Notes under the pieces: generated by a model
Told to the model about the DNA's origin: nothing
The model's database searches: none
The model's input: only the letters and a program-made list of their open reading frames with translations
DNA from: a virus
DNA: 54,543 nt
Direction: 5' to 3' (one strand)
IMG/VR virus record: IMGVR_UViG_3300046461_000068
Span: 1 to 54,543 of that record
Translations under genes and position numbers: made by a program
Shown: positions 29,601 to 37,682 of the stretch, piece by piece
Numbering within the stretch: the stretch's first letter is position 1
How the letters are laid out: each line of letters starts with the position of its first letter

Positions 29601-29650
29601 GGAGGAGAAGACCCTCCTACCACCTCCTCGTATGAAAGCCCGTCTGCCAT
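23603..29650 (-). CDS. Giant polyvalent internal protein with ART-, TrxR- and ParB-like domains
   Basis: 2015 residues. The start has two LSYEEVVGG-type repeats. About 460-560 resembles an ADP-ribosyltransferase: HISVSTLPDF (S-T-S) and ESEGELIIK (E-x-E). About 755-1085 is a complete thioredoxin-reductase-like flavoprotein fold: VVVVGIGAAGSKML (FAD site), GMVYGGSNAVTQAVLG (NAD(P)H site), and GVFVGGDVRAPIPGE with AEGDATAIGL (second FAD site). The redox CxxC of true thioredoxin reductase is absent. About 1485-1610 is ParB/sulfiredoxin-like: ELISGRHRFDLAKRTGE. The remainder is helical and Pro-rich. Multi-domain proteins of this style are ejected with the DNA and act on the host. The flavoprotein module inside one is unusual. 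Confidence 0.75.
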   Translation of the reverse strand: MADGLSYEEVVGGSSPPPQQPDSSGALSWEQVTGGNKPAATAQPQPSAPVSSTPATDGAMGMFQRYMAFTQKNAASQYNPVDWSGYPAPFGKTASAVGKYISGMVPQTGEQWARSAGIPTQAPTTPEGIKQWLGLYFPPLRAGMDFPEQVYNRAKEIHAADQTPAGSQERYDAGIGTVFDLAQLAGLKAMGDIARPGIPKPGAVPPPPGIFNPADFESSVGEVKFQEPIPGPPIPGPGTEPLAKPPIQTQEIPGVQPYAKQPGDAQVQGGGTALGQQARPDGSIPIPGDSDYVVGTPQGAAAGGQLPRTEPVPNAAPVVSEAPKATPGQIGGWERRVKEAQHEVELLKNVPGMPPEKIQAKIDEIDHLNKQIAGELPPDALPPTPESSKGGIEKRIGEMYAAKDEAAQQKILDENMGGPKHEPKPIGDGLIEEGINQEHPIVAAAIDRYTHGQEGQGLVDALRHEDYPAYYDDLQRVLKLHYGDELIPVTRVEGYEHGATGQGVGDHISVSTLPDFGVNAAKRGAKVTKGFVRREDVVAAGNESEGELIIKKGGFREIATEAIKGAPQQAPEADTDAVRLKALQKEISDIYKRGERPSILKTQERDALVKAIEDKAKAEGGPSTPEQLRAKQLDDELHDLRIENTARIARGEDPLPIPVEKTHELGRLLSGERREGRDASGKIIKTTEPTKLQPEEQVQLHQLEDDAAGLQNAVLRYEKLSESRRITREERQDWGDKQQALWDNFREQHKLWEKSGQNYDVVVVGIGAAGSKMLGHLPYEGLRVLGIEAGARAGGAAKESLELFNVGRGARGSTGRDYFNAKIETARNGGAEIRTNTEVVNIIDQPDGSVHVITGERRGNALVNIKTIPASRVALFPGTKPAIRPYPGSQYTGWASTERFKNLTNGKEGMVYGGSNAVTQAVLGSLDLGTKKVTVVTRHKFGPEASINQDRRILDHVSKGNVELVTGTIDHVTANPDGSRTVHVGPSEDNPRADYTFKVAHVENFLGGENNTAWLPKGITLTKVGKKGGFVETLGDGSRRTKMPGVFVGGDVRAPIPGETKGYRIDLAEGDATAIGLTIQDEIGHFRQTGKLPEWKVSEAEIHQIDEELKLMKGMKPHEADLESGEKDGTPGSQAQSSGTTFDPSSRSTKLDWTQKSAEPTRPEREVPIPPGGLEFQKPKPPPQPPVPGIAKHLSSIPQQQPQQQGSQTAGGDIIPFVPPRAGGKAAPPPVSPLREMINAKAMGDFNKAYKLAQQFKEEALASRKRMIDGWQKDVGPKTYSQAQADAAIAKINAMPLVPPEVEQVLRDRAAYLEKQGIGIKKPDRDQLTAHKVTPPKTAREIPLVVDPETRMQELSTMSDAGLKGSLDNGDITKAEHDEAMYRKLQQKHTKFENASGPPLSPREWEQFVNLRDDSEMRRFKEAQAFFQQRAGRPQSFSVPDMLDEANRGHPFPGRDLNPPDIEGEFIKLKPRLALPAPPDTATHATGYPISEVPLNKISLSKDVPQFKSGANEQGVVEPLAGKYERVGTPPVQLWERRNGKLELISGRHRFDLAKRTGEKTIPSQIHREVNGFDARQAARLDAELNIRDNQGSVADYANYFRNSGITQQAAESRGLLARGTGKAGFSIARGSGESLFGLHQSGRISDAQAQAIAEAAPGNEGLQRVGIKAALGGESGQSVGNLIRGVRANLGGHPHSHQLDLLSSDDTAMQAMADAGKRASALQRELNQHISSVAGAARHPEKARALGVNVENPADVAHKLAELRSLADRAKHWDMDSQMRDMILKGDMTPSRMVEALSPTTRAVAAKEPVPTVETEPRRPPIGWHESLTQGREWLAAGGDIKGVVDNFHKTGKVTAADMGKARAHLDDLQAATNEAGDALMKHPHDADLERKFNAAQRAEEDFTNAYRPMDAVARDTLKTLDGSAPIDPRTASSFTGLMRRFREIRGRESMVPEEAEARQIADKTTKAQSQYMKDTAELYNSIDNELGRIKTDRKGPATIDTATKGISKKRKPC

Positions 29651-29652
29651 TT

Positions 29653-30633
29653 TTACGGTGGGACAAATTGTGTTCCCGTCCAGCGCAGATCACCCTGGTC
29701 CGTCTGATAAACCACACCGGCCTGCATCTGCTGCTTCGTCGTTGGCAGCGGCTGCGTTTGGTAGGTTCCCTTATCCACCGATGGCAATGACGATACCCGA
29801 TCCTGGATTTGCTGGTATCTCCTGGCCTGATCGGTCAGCCATTGCGAGGAAATTATTCGTGGTTTTCCAACAGGCTTCCCGTTTACATACTGCTGGATTT
29901 GCTTCATCCCGGTGGATGGTGCTTCCGGCTTCGGGTAACCAGGCACTCCCAATCTCTGTTGCCAGGTCAGGTTTGCCTTCTGCTCGTCCGTCAGTTCTCC
30001 GGGAACATCCGGGTATAACTCTGGATGCAGAACGGGGTTGGTGTCAGTGTTCTGAATGTTGCCCCAAAGCTGACTGCTAACACCATGCTGCCATGCCTTG
30101 GTGTCGGACTCGATTCCTCTCCTGGCATTGATAACAGCGTTCTGTTGCAGCCTCGCCTTGTTATTCCTGGCCTGAGTGTAGAACGAAGGCGGAGCATACT
30201 GGTAATCAGGGTTTCCCAGGATGTTGTCGATCTTCGACATGTAATCAGGGTCGAGTGGATTCGCGTCGAGGCTGGCAAAGTCCCTGGAAATTCCAGAAAC
30301 GCTGTCCTGCATCTTTTTTCTGTCACCCACTTTTTCATCGAAGATGTCCTGCTTTAACTGGAGCGCACCTTCCCTCAAGCCCACGCCTTGCTGCATCCCA
30401 TAAAGCTTCATCTCGTTCAGCTTGTCCTTCATCGCGCTGTCTGCTTCGATCTGGGCGTTCTTCTGCTGCAACGCCTGCATTTTGCCTTCAAACTCCTGCT
30501 GCTTCAGCTTGAGTCCGGTGGACAAAGCCCATGCATTAAGGAACGTCTCCGCCGGATTCCCGAGGGCGATGTTCTTGTAGGGGATCTGATTGGCTTCAGC
30601 CTGTGCTGCTGTTAGTCCTGATGCGTCTGCCAT
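29653..30633 (-). CDS. Coiled-coil structural protein, probable internal or tail protein
   Basis: 326 residues. Residues 40-115 are a long coiled coil (KQQEFEGKMQALQQKNAQIE and onward). The C-terminus LPTTKQQMQAGVVYQTDQGD, then LRWTGTQFVPP, is a short beta unit found at the ends of several phage structural proteins. The position beside the giant protein and the helical make-up suggest an internal core or tail-interior protein. Two bases separate it from the next gene. Confidence 0.6.
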   Translation of the reverse strand: MADASGLTAAQAEANQIPYKNIALGNPAETFLNAWALSTGLKLKQQEFEGKMQALQQKNAQIEADSAMKDKLNEMKLYGMQQGVGLREGALQLKQDIFDEKVGDRKKMQDSVSGISRDFASLDANPLDPDYMSKIDNILGNPDYQYAPPSFYTQARNNKARLQQNAVINARRGIESDTKAWQHGVSSQLWGNIQNTDTNPVLHPELYPDVPGELTDEQKANLTWQQRLGVPGYPKPEAPSTGMKQIQQYVNGKPVGKPRIISSQWLTDQARRYQQIQDRVSSLPSVDKGTYQTQPLPTTKQQMQAGVVYQTDQGDLRWTGTQFVPP

Positions 30634-30637
30634 AATG

Positions 30638-31564
30638 TTATCCTTGGTTGAAGTGCAGGTTGCCTCCGAGGAGATTAGAGAACGACCCTATCAGGCCCGG
30701 GTATTGTGATGAAGGATTAACTGCCGGGCCGTAACCACCAGCGGGAATCGCTGCGGGATAACCGCTCTCTCCATAGACAGGCCGTGATGCTCCAGCGGCT
30801 GCGTAGTTCGCGCTGAGTGCGCCCATGTCGGAACCCGAGGGACCGCCCTGCGCTGAAGAAGCGAAGTAGTTTGGCGCGACCCCGCCGCCACCGCCGCCTT
30901 TCCCTGCACCAAGGTAGGCACCAATCAGATTGATGATGGTGTCACTGATTCCTTTTGCCACGGGGTTGGGAGCAGCTCTCTGGTTTTCCGCGCGTTGCTC
31001 AGTCTGCTGCCTGTAAAGATTGTTCTGCATGGTCATGGCAGCCTGCTCCTGTGGCGAGATAAAGAACGACGCAGGATTCATGTTCAACTGACTGGCCATC
31101 GACGCCCATGTCTGTGCAGCGTTCTGCCCGGCCTGACCGGTTGCTATTCCCTTGTTAATCATGTCCAGGGATGTGAGACCGAGATTCCTCGCCTGGTTCG
31201 CGGTCCCCATCGCGCCACCCCACAAACCAGAACCGAGATTCTGGAACGCAGTGCTTCTGGTAACCTGGTCAACGACATCCTGTGGGATTTGTCCGGCCAG
31301 CTCCTCGGCGGAAAGGCTCTGCAACGTCTTGGTGAGATCGCCGCCACGCGCGAGAATATCGCTAAACCCGGGGATGGATCGGTTCATCATCCCCAGCATG
31401 TAATCGTAATACTCACCACCCAGAGACTTGATCCACGGCATTGCCGCCAGATCTTCCTTGAGAGCCTTTATCTGCTCATCACCAAGGTTGGTTGGAGTGT
31501 AGGGAATGATGTCCGGGGTTGACCCGAACACCTCTGAAAGAACCGGTATGTTGTCTGATGGCAT
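30638..31564 (-). CDS. Structural hypothetical protein, Ala/Gly-rich tail
   Basis: 308 residues. A helical N-terminal two thirds (QIKALKEDLAAMPWIKSLG ... LSAEELAGQIPQDVVDQVTR) and a flexible C-terminus with a Gly6 run and many Ala, Ser and Tyr. It contains GISDTIINLIGAYLGAG, a possible short hydrophobic helix. No named family; the place between connector-type and internal proteins suggests a virion component. Confidence 0.55.
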   Translation of the reverse strand: MPSDNIPVLSEVFGSTPDIIPYTPTNLGDEQIKALKEDLAAMPWIKSLGGEYYDYMLGMMNRSIPGFSDILARGGDLTKTLQSLSAEELAGQIPQDVVDQVTRSTAFQNLGSGLWGGAMGTANQARNLGLTSLDMINKGIATGQAGQNAAQTWASMASQLNMNPASFFISPQEQAAMTMQNNLYRQQTEQRAENQRAAPNPVAKGISDTIINLIGAYLGAGKGGGGGGVAPNYFASSAQGGPSGSDMGALSANYAAAGASRPVYGESGYPAAIPAGGYGPAVNPSSQYPGLIGSFSNLLGGNLHFNQG

Positions 31565-31567
31565 GGT

Positions 31568-32971
31568 TTATAGGCTCCCGAATGTGCCCACATCTCCAAG
31601 GCTGAATCCTTCAGTCTGGATGTGAACAGTGTGACGGATTCCTCCGAGGTAAGCCCGGAGTTCTTTATCCAGTATGTCGAGTGCTGCCTGCTGGTTGACT
31701 GAAGCATTTTGCCAGTCTTCCTTCTCCTCCAGGAACTTGGCGGTCACCATCAGTCGAATGGCCTCGTAATTCTTGATCGTCATTATGTCGCTGGGTTCCT
31801 TCAAGATCCACCTGATCTTCACCGCGAGCGTGATGGTTGACCCATTGCAGCAGTCGGCAATCAACCTGTATTTCCGGCGCGGATGACTGAACCCAGGCTG
31901 GAGTTTGTCGCCCTGGTCGATCAGCATCGAGCCGCAGGGAGAACACCCCGGGCCATTGTCCAGATGCTGGAAGAACTGACTCCGGATAGGAATGGGGCGA
32001 CCGTTCAAATTGATTCCCAGGACCGCTTCGACACTCAGCGGCATATAGATGACGCCGCCCACCACGGTAGCCTGGATCGTTTGCACGCAATCCTTCCAGA
32101 TTCCGCGCTCCATCAGCCTTCGTTCTGACTGCTGAACGTGCCATGTGAGATCGCGCTTGGCGGTGTGCAACGCCTGCGGGAGATCCAATGCGATCTGCGC
32201 CCTGATCCAGCCGAGGGAATCCTGTGGGAATTTCTGGATGTCGAGAAGGTAGTTGCTCTTTCGCAGCGCGAAGTTGCGCGGGTCGAGCATGTGCTTCTTC
32301 ACTTCCTGCTGCAACATCTCCAGTCCGGTCTGGCGGTATTGCTGGCCATCGGCCACCGCGTTGTTCTCGTAACGCTCGATCGACAGAATGATGCACTTGA
32401 TGGCTTCCACGTTTTGAACAATGAGGTAGTCCTCATCGTTGGTGACGGGGAGGTAACGCCGCGCTCCGGCGCAGTTCACTGTGGCGTTCCCTGGCTCAAG
32501 TCCGGGGTAATAATAGACCCTTCTCAGATCCGATGCGTCGTTGGGATTGGCGACCAAGCCGAGATCAATCAGCGGGTTGTCCATCTGTTGCTCCGGCTCC
32601 AGGTAAGTCGAGCTGCTGGTGATTTCATACCAGCTCTGAGTGACGTCCTTGCTGCCATACACCTTGGCGTCTGCCGTGCCTATGGGGTGCGCCTCAATGA
32701 TGTTCTCCATCTGCGGCGGCAAGATAAGGAACTTCGGAAACTCAGTGATCGGAGTGATGTTGGCCGCAATCATTCCTCCCACGGGAATCATGGCATCGAG
32801 AATGATCTTGGTGGCCTCGTTGAGACGCACCATCACCCGTGGATCGTCAGCGCAGACACCATTGTCCACTACGCCGCAGATCATGGGAGCAACGTCTTTG
32901 AATTGCAGGCCGCCAACGATCACCGGGGGAGGAGGAAAGGTGATGTCCGAAATGTCAGGGATGTCGATCAT
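31568..32971 (-). CDS. Conserved virion-associated protein
   Basis: 467 residues from MIDIPDISDITFPPPPV. The start at 32969-32971 is chosen because it overlaps the previous stop as ATGA; a longer TTG-started frame reaches 33001. Features are VRLNEATKIILDAMIPVGG, SIERYENNAVADGQQYRQ and KKHMLDPRNFALRKSNYL. I know similar sequences from environmental phages without assigned function. Mixed alpha/beta, no enzyme motif; probably part of the neck or tail. Confidence 0.6.
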   Translation of the reverse strand: MIDIPDISDITFPPPPVIVGGLQFKDVAPMICGVVDNGVCADDPRVMVRLNEATKIILDAMIPVGGMIAANITPITEFPKFLILPPQMENIIEAHPIGTADAKVYGSKDVTQSWYEITSSSTYLEPEQQMDNPLIDLGLVANPNDASDLRRVYYYPGLEPGNATVNCAGARRYLPVTNDEDYLIVQNVEAIKCIILSIERYENNAVADGQQYRQTGLEMLQQEVKKHMLDPRNFALRKSNYLLDIQKFPQDSLGWIRAQIALDLPQALHTAKRDLTWHVQQSERRLMERGIWKDCVQTIQATVVGGVIYMPLSVEAVLGINLNGRPIPIRSQFFQHLDNGPGCSPCGSMLIDQGDKLQPGFSHPRRKYRLIADCCNGSTITLAVKIRWILKEPSDIMTIKNYEAIRLMVTAKFLEEKEDWQNASVNQQAALDILDKELRAYLGGIRHTVHIQTEGFSLGDVGTFGSL

Positions 32972-33801
32972 GCTGTGCTGTATCCTACGAAGATTATCCA
33001 ACCAAGGGCGATGAAGGGAGGCAGTATGGTCACTGCTTCGATGGGAGGATCTGTGTCCGGGGTTCTCCCCTTGTCAGCCGGAATCAACAGGTGATTTGGC
33101 GGGTCGTTAGGCTCCGGAGTTCCTGAATCCGGCCCGGTGACGATTTTCTTAGGAAGTCCATACATCTGGCCTTTGTCATCCCGCGCGTTAGTGTCGGCAG
33201 ACCAGCGTCCCACCCATAGATCACTGCTGGGATTACGAAACGTGTTGGCCTCAGTCGCGGTCACTTCAAACTTTCCCCCGGTCTTCTGGTCGGTTGGGTT
33301 CTTCGCGGTGTCGATGAACGCCTGCCAGCCGTTGTCGTAGTCGGTGTGGCTGTTGGATTTGTTCATGTGTGCGCCCATGAGAAACTTGTCGGAATAGTCC
33401 GGCCTTCCGTCCTTTCCGTTGCACAGTCCCCAGCCGTCGTAATTGCCGGTCACGTTTCCCAGGCCCGTGGAGTCGAAGTCAGAGTGAGGATCGTTGTCGT
33501 GATACCCCGGGGCACCGGAGTAACCTCGGATCTCTCCCAGCATTCCGTTGTAAACTCTGCGCCATTTGTTGTGGTAGAAGACCTTGATGTTCACAGGGCG
33601 GCCCTGGGCATCTTTCTCAAACCACACCTTGTCCTGGTCCTGGACGTCCGGGGTGCCGTTGCGGAGAACGACACTGAGATAGGAGTCCGAGATCGTGGAG
33701 CTGACCAGCCGGTTAGCCAGCGCGAAAAGTTGCTGAAGATTCAGCGGCGATTCGCCCGGATCGGGCATCGCAAATTCAGTGAGAATATCTGGCGGATTCA
33801 T
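32968..33801 (-). CDS. Tail collar-like structural protein
   Basis: 277 residues from MNPPDILTEFAMPDPGESPL. GNYDGWGLCNGKDGRPDYSD followed by KFLMGAHMNK is the PxGWxxCDGxxxP....FL.G pattern of the phage tail collar domain, which sits on baseplates or fibres. The start at 33799-33801 is preferred to a longer TTG frame. Coupled to the next gene by ATGA. Confidence 0.7.
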   Translation of the reverse strand: MNPPDILTEFAMPDPGESPLNLQQLFALANRLVSSTISDSYLSVVLRNGTPDVQDQDKVWFEKDAQGRPVNIKVFYHNKWRRVYNGMLGEIRGYSGAPGYHDNDPHSDFDSTGLGNVTGNYDGWGLCNGKDGRPDYSDKFLMGAHMNKSNSHTDYDNGWQAFIDTAKNPTDQKTGGKFEVTATEANTFRNPSSDLWVGRWSADTNARDDKGQMYGLPKKIVTGPDSGTPEPNDPPNHLLIPADKGRTPDTDPPIEAVTILPPFIALGWIIFVGYSTA

Positions 33802-33808
33802 AGGCAGT

Positions 33809-34123
33809 CTAACATTTTGATGTGCTTTTCTCAACGATCTTCTGGGCGTGCAAACGGAACCTGTCGATCACCACATGCCCGGAGCCAGTCATCTTGATCT
33901 GGAAATCGTAACCCCGGCGCAGTTGCCTGCCAGTGGTGGCATCGCAGTCGTTGGCGGGTTTGCCCAGGGGAACCCGTGGCGCGAACCCGGCGCGTGCCGA
34001 TGGAAGCCCGGCCATGTCGATTGCCCCGGCCTCCCCGATCATGTCGAACTTCTGGGTGAACTCCCGCCACAGTATCCACGAAGGATACTGATCTGGCCGG
34101 TAGTAGATCCGCATGGTGTGCAT
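33809..34123 (-). CDS. Small structural hypothetical protein
   Basis: 104 residues starting MHTMRIYYRPDQYPSWILW. It is beta-rich, with DFQIKMTGSGHVVIDRFRLH near the end, a pattern seen in small proteins that accompany the beta-propeller-like tail protein upstream in other phages. The start and the previous stop share base 34123. Function unknown. Confidence 0.6.
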   Translation of the reverse strand: MHTMRIYYRPDQYPSWILWREFTQKFDMIGEAGAIDMAGLPSARAGFAPRVPLGKPANDCDATTGRQLRRGYDFQIKMTGSGHVVIDRFRLHAQKIVEKSTSKC

Positions 34124-35778
34124 TATTCAATGATCTCCCTTAGCCACAGGTCACCATCATACATCTCGTTTTCCGTGAACGGAGTCGATTCTTGCGAGGC
34201 CTGAAAGTCGAGCGTCCTGGACACGAATTCCCACGGGATTCTTTCATTAACGAAGTCATCCCTGTCGTCCTTTGAAACCTCGTAAAGCTGGTTTTGCTCA
34301 TTCTCATCCAGTCCAAAACAAAATGCCCGGGTCTTCCCGTCGAACGTGCCGGTGAGTAGCTGGAGTGGGCGGAACCGATCGCATTTCCACTGGCCCTCCC
34401 ATGCTGGTTTGGCGGTCTGCGGGGCTTGTGGGCTTCCGGCAAAGGAACTGATGACGTCAAAGTCCACCGCCACTACCCCGGTGTGATACGGCCTGCCATT
34501 ATTCCACGCGGGAGATGTGGTGAAAATGATCCGGTTGTCGAAGTAGATCGAGGAGGCGTATTTCAGGAGGAAGTCGCTGTCGTTCTCCAGGAATTGCCTC
34601 ACGTTGGTCGAGAGCGGAACGTGCGCCCATCCGCTGGGTTCGCTTCGGGCCTGGCGATATGAGCGCACGCCATCGTCACTCCGAAACCAGAGATCTTCAT
34701 TCACCACTGAGATACTGCGGTGGCCGCGCATGCCCGTGGTTAAAAGGGACAGCACCTGGAACGCGCTGGTCTTCCACTGCTCGCGCGGAATGGACAGGAA
34801 GAAGCTGGCCGAGCCGCGCTCCGCAAACGCCATGAGCTGACCGTTGCCCGTGGAGGTGTCCAACTGGGCGAAAAATGACAGTCCTGTTACTTTTCCCTGC
34901 TGGAAGGGAATCGCCGCGTCAAAGCCTTCCGCCAGGAAGTTCCGCTCCGTGAAAAGCACCAGGGAATCCGCTGGATCAGACAGATCATGGCTGCCATAAA
35001 GATCACCAAAAGCGATGTCTCGGTCATTGACGACCACAACCAGGCGACCCATACCGTAGGCCATAATTGTGCCAACCGGGATCTCAGTCTGCTCCGCTGT
35101 TCCCGTGGTCTTGGCTCTCCTGGCCTTGTTGGAATCATAAATGATCGCTCCGCCGGTTCCGTCCTGCGCGATCAGGAATTTGTCAGCCTGGCACATGTAG
35201 GCAATCTTCCGATTCCTCATGTTGCGAACACTTCTGGGGTCATCTTCGATCTTGATCTCGATTGCCTTCGCTGTCTTTATCCCCGGGGTAATCTTGAACA
35301 GGCGTCCACCGATCATCGCCATGATGCAATCGTCTCCGTTGTGAGGCGAGTAACACTGGGCACACTGGAAAATGCCGTTCCTGTAAACATAGTCTGAGTT
35401 CTCGTTATTCAGGTTCGGTGGCACGAAGAAGTAAGGCGGGTCCGGCAAAGGAACAGCAGGGACGCCTTCCTTATCAGGATCGGCATACTCGCCTTCAATC
35501 CTGTCCACGAACTGGGAATGAAACCTGGTGTTGTAACACCAAAGCTGCCTGTCAGTGTGAATGGTCCTGTCCGGGAAGTTGGGATGGTCCACCATTGGAG
35601 GAAACGCCTCGTCTATTCTCCGGAACCCCGGGCGCGTAGTGATGCTCCCTCCACGGAAGGTCATATTGATCGCGCTCTGGACCTGGTTTGGATCGAGCAG
35701 GTTCGGCTGACGACCGGCGTCCACGCCGCCTTCCAGCGTGCGCCATCCGTCGAAAATCCTGTTTTTATCAACGATCAT
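34123..35778 (-). CDS. Beta-propeller-like tail hub or stabilisation protein
   Basis: 551 residues, mainly beta. The N-terminus RTLEGGVDAGRQPNLLDPNQ and INMTFRGGSITTRPGFRR is typical of a podovirus-type protein group that plugs or extends the neck (stabilisation or tail-hub proteins). Repeats such as DKFLIAQDGTGGAIIYDS and EDLWFRSDDGVRSYRQAR fit blades of a propeller. Coupled to both neighbours by overlaps. The name is by pattern and position, not by a catalytic motif. Confidence 0.65.
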   Translation of the reverse strand: MIVDKNRIFDGWRTLEGGVDAGRQPNLLDPNQVQSAINMTFRGGSITTRPGFRRIDEAFPPMVDHPNFPDRTIHTDRQLWCYNTRFHSQFVDRIEGEYADPDKEGVPAVPLPDPPYFFVPPNLNNENSDYVYRNGIFQCAQCYSPHNGDDCIMAMIGGRLFKITPGIKTAKAIEIKIEDDPRSVRNMRNRKIAYMCQADKFLIAQDGTGGAIIYDSNKARRAKTTGTAEQTEIPVGTIMAYGMGRLVVVVNDRDIAFGDLYGSHDLSDPADSLVLFTERNFLAEGFDAAIPFQQGKVTGLSFFAQLDTSTGNGQLMAFAERGSASFFLSIPREQWKTSAFQVLSLLTTGMRGHRSISVVNEDLWFRSDDGVRSYRQARSEPSGWAHVPLSTNVRQFLENDSDFLLKYASSIYFDNRIIFTTSPAWNNGRPYHTGVVAVDFDVISSFAGSPQAPQTAKPAWEGQWKCDRFRPLQLLTGTFDGKTRAFCFGLDENEQNQLYEVSKDDRDDFVNERIPWEFVSRTLDFQASQESTPFTENEMYDGDLWLREIIE

Positions 35779-37682
35779 TTCGGAGAGTATTTTCCACTTG
35801 TTGCGTGCATCATTTGAGAGGTCGGCACGGCGGCTGCCGGTTGCTCGCTGCCGCCACGAAACCTATCCACGATTGACTGGTAAAAACCTGGTTCATTTAC
35901 TAACCTGTTATGAAAATCAACCTGCCCTCCATGGTAAGCGTTCCAGTTCCAGCCCGGATTCATTGTGCTTCCAAGCGGCTGGCTGGCCCAGGGACTCGGC
36001 ATGGCGTGTTTCATCAATCCAAAGTTCTGTGGCGTGGTGTAAATACCCTTACGCATCTGGGTTAGCCAATGCAGTGCTTCGCCGTTTCCCCTGCCCCATA
36101 GTGCGGCGGCACTCGTCGGCCCATACATGGGAGGACCACCACCTCCCTGCGGTGCTGGAACACTGGAACTTCCAACCTGTCCGACCCCGAAGGGATTCGT
36201 CGGTGAGTTGATGTCAGGATTAAAGTTAGTCTGAGAACCAAAGAAGCCGCCCCTTCCACTGGGATCACTGCCCAGTCGCTCAAGGCCGCTCTGAGTGTTG
36301 GGGCCGGTCTGGACAGGACCAAACGCGCCTTCGGCGGCCAGCTTGCCCATGTCTCCCCCGGTGTCAGCGTTCCAATATGGTCCACCGGGAACATTGGTGT
36401 TGTATCCGCTAGGTGTAACACCAGCCAGTCTCTGCGCGAATGTCTTGGCAGCATCACCGGCAGCGGCAACAATCTTTCCAGCACCATCAATGATGTTGCC
36501 AGCCGTGTCAGTAAAGAACTGGCCTACGCCTCCACCGCCAGGGAATTGCGTCATGTTAAAGGCGTTGGCGTTGCCTTCTGGCGAAACTGCTGTTCCGGGA
36601 ATGACGTTGCCATTTGCATCTAGCATTCCTTGAGTTGGAGGAGCGTAATTAAACCCGGGCGCGTTGGGCAACAATCCGGGGTCAGCACCACCAACCGGAT
36701 TTGGTCCGGATGGGCTGTAGTAACCTGTCGGCGGAGTCCCGGCAGCACCTCCGGCGAATCCACCACCTCCGCCCGAAGTGTCGTCCGGTGGAGCAACAGC
36801 TCCTCCTCCTGGAAATTGGTCAACAAAGAAGGGCCACTGGAAATCACCTCCTGTCGTGTCAGCTCCGGTCGCCACAGTGGAAGGCTGCTGGTAGCCGGAC
36901 ATGTCGGGAAGGTTGTCGAAATCCCCAAGGTCGGTCGGAGGTGCCATTCCGGTTCCGGCACTTAGATTTCCACTCCAGTCCGGAGTAGGAGGCGGCGGGA
37001 ACAATTCATTATAGATCCCGGCGTAGGGATTATCCGGGGGATTCGGGGCATTGACATTCAGATGCACCGTATCGGTGCCGAAGGGGTTCTCCGGAATGCC
37101 TGAAGGCTGCCCAAAGGGATCGACCGGCAGATCCATAAATGGCGGATAAACTCCAGGAGGCACATCCATGCCCTCATGTGGCATTCCGCCGACCGGAATT
37201 GGTGTTGGTTCAATGCTGGGATCGCCAAACTGCATACCAGGACGACTGTCGGGAGGCAGTGCTTGCAGTCCGGCAGGATTACCGAGATCTCCTTCCCTGA
37301 TGGCGCGTTGCGTCATCCGCGTGAACAAATCAGTGTCCATGGCGTGATACTCCATCTGTAACGCCGTGTTTGATCCCGGCCCTTCATAATTCACCGGGGT
37401 TGTAGCTGGCTGCGCTGGCTCATTCGGAAAGGTTGGAACCTGTCCGGTGCCGACAGGAAAAGGCCTGGCTGACGGGAAGGAAGGATCATCCAGCCAGACA
37501 TTCGGGTCAGTGCTGGCGCGGAAAATGTTCGGGTTCGGAGACAGTTGATTCGGAGACAGCGGTTGCCCGGAGATGAAAGGATCAACGCCCTGACGGAACT
37601 GGGGATAACTTCCAGCCGAAGGCGATGACGATCCACCTCCGCCGTAGAGCTGCATCAGGTATTGAAACTGTTGATCTGTCAT
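35775..37682 (-). CDS. Pro/Gly-rich low-complexity virion protein
   Basis: 635 residues from MTDQQFQYLMQLYGGGG. Very rich in Pro, Gly, Asn and Ser throughout, with few charged residues. Only the C-terminal 120 residues (ALHWLTQMRKGIYTTPQNFG, then NRLVNEPGFYQSIVDRF) look folded. The start at 37680-37682 overlaps the previous stop as ATGA. A flexible linker or fibre-associated protein is likely. It is similar in make-up to the 284-residue protein at 14666. Confidence 0.6.
   Translation of the reverse strand: MTDQQFQYLMQLYGGGGSSSPSAGSYPQFRQGVDPFISGQPLSPNQLSPNPNIFRASTDPNVWLDDPSFPSARPFPVGTGQVPTFPNEPAQPATTPVNYEGPGSNTALQMEYHAMDTDLFTRMTQRAIREGDLGNPAGLQALPPDSRPGMQFGDPSIEPTPIPVGGMPHEGMDVPPGVYPPFMDLPVDPFGQPSGIPENPFGTDTVHLNVNAPNPPDNPYAGIYNELFPPPPTPDWSGNLSAGTGMAPPTDLGDFDNLPDMSGYQQPSTVATGADTTGGDFQWPFFVDQFPGGGAVAPPDDTSGGGGGFAGGAAGTPPTGYYSPSGPNPVGGADPGLLPNAPGFNYAPPTQGMLDANGNVIPGTAVSPEGNANAFNMTQFPGGGGVGQFFTDTAGNIIDGAGKIVAAAGDAAKTFAQRLAGVTPSGYNTNVPGGPYWNADTGGDMGKLAAEGAFGPVQTGPNTQSGLERLGSDPSGRGGFFGSQTNFNPDINSPTNPFGVGQVGSSSVPAPQGGGGPPMYGPTSAAALWGRGNGEALHWLTQMRKGIYTTPQNFGLMKHAMPSPWASQPLGSTMNPGWNWNAYHGGQVDFHNRLVNEPGFYQSIVDRFRGGSEQPAAAVPTSQMMHATSGKYSPK

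Noticed and set aside
32138-33094. Rightward ORF (318 aa) opposite the 31568-32971 gene
   Set aside because: Antisense shadow of a coupled late gene; no ribosome site, no domain, composition typical of reverse frames.
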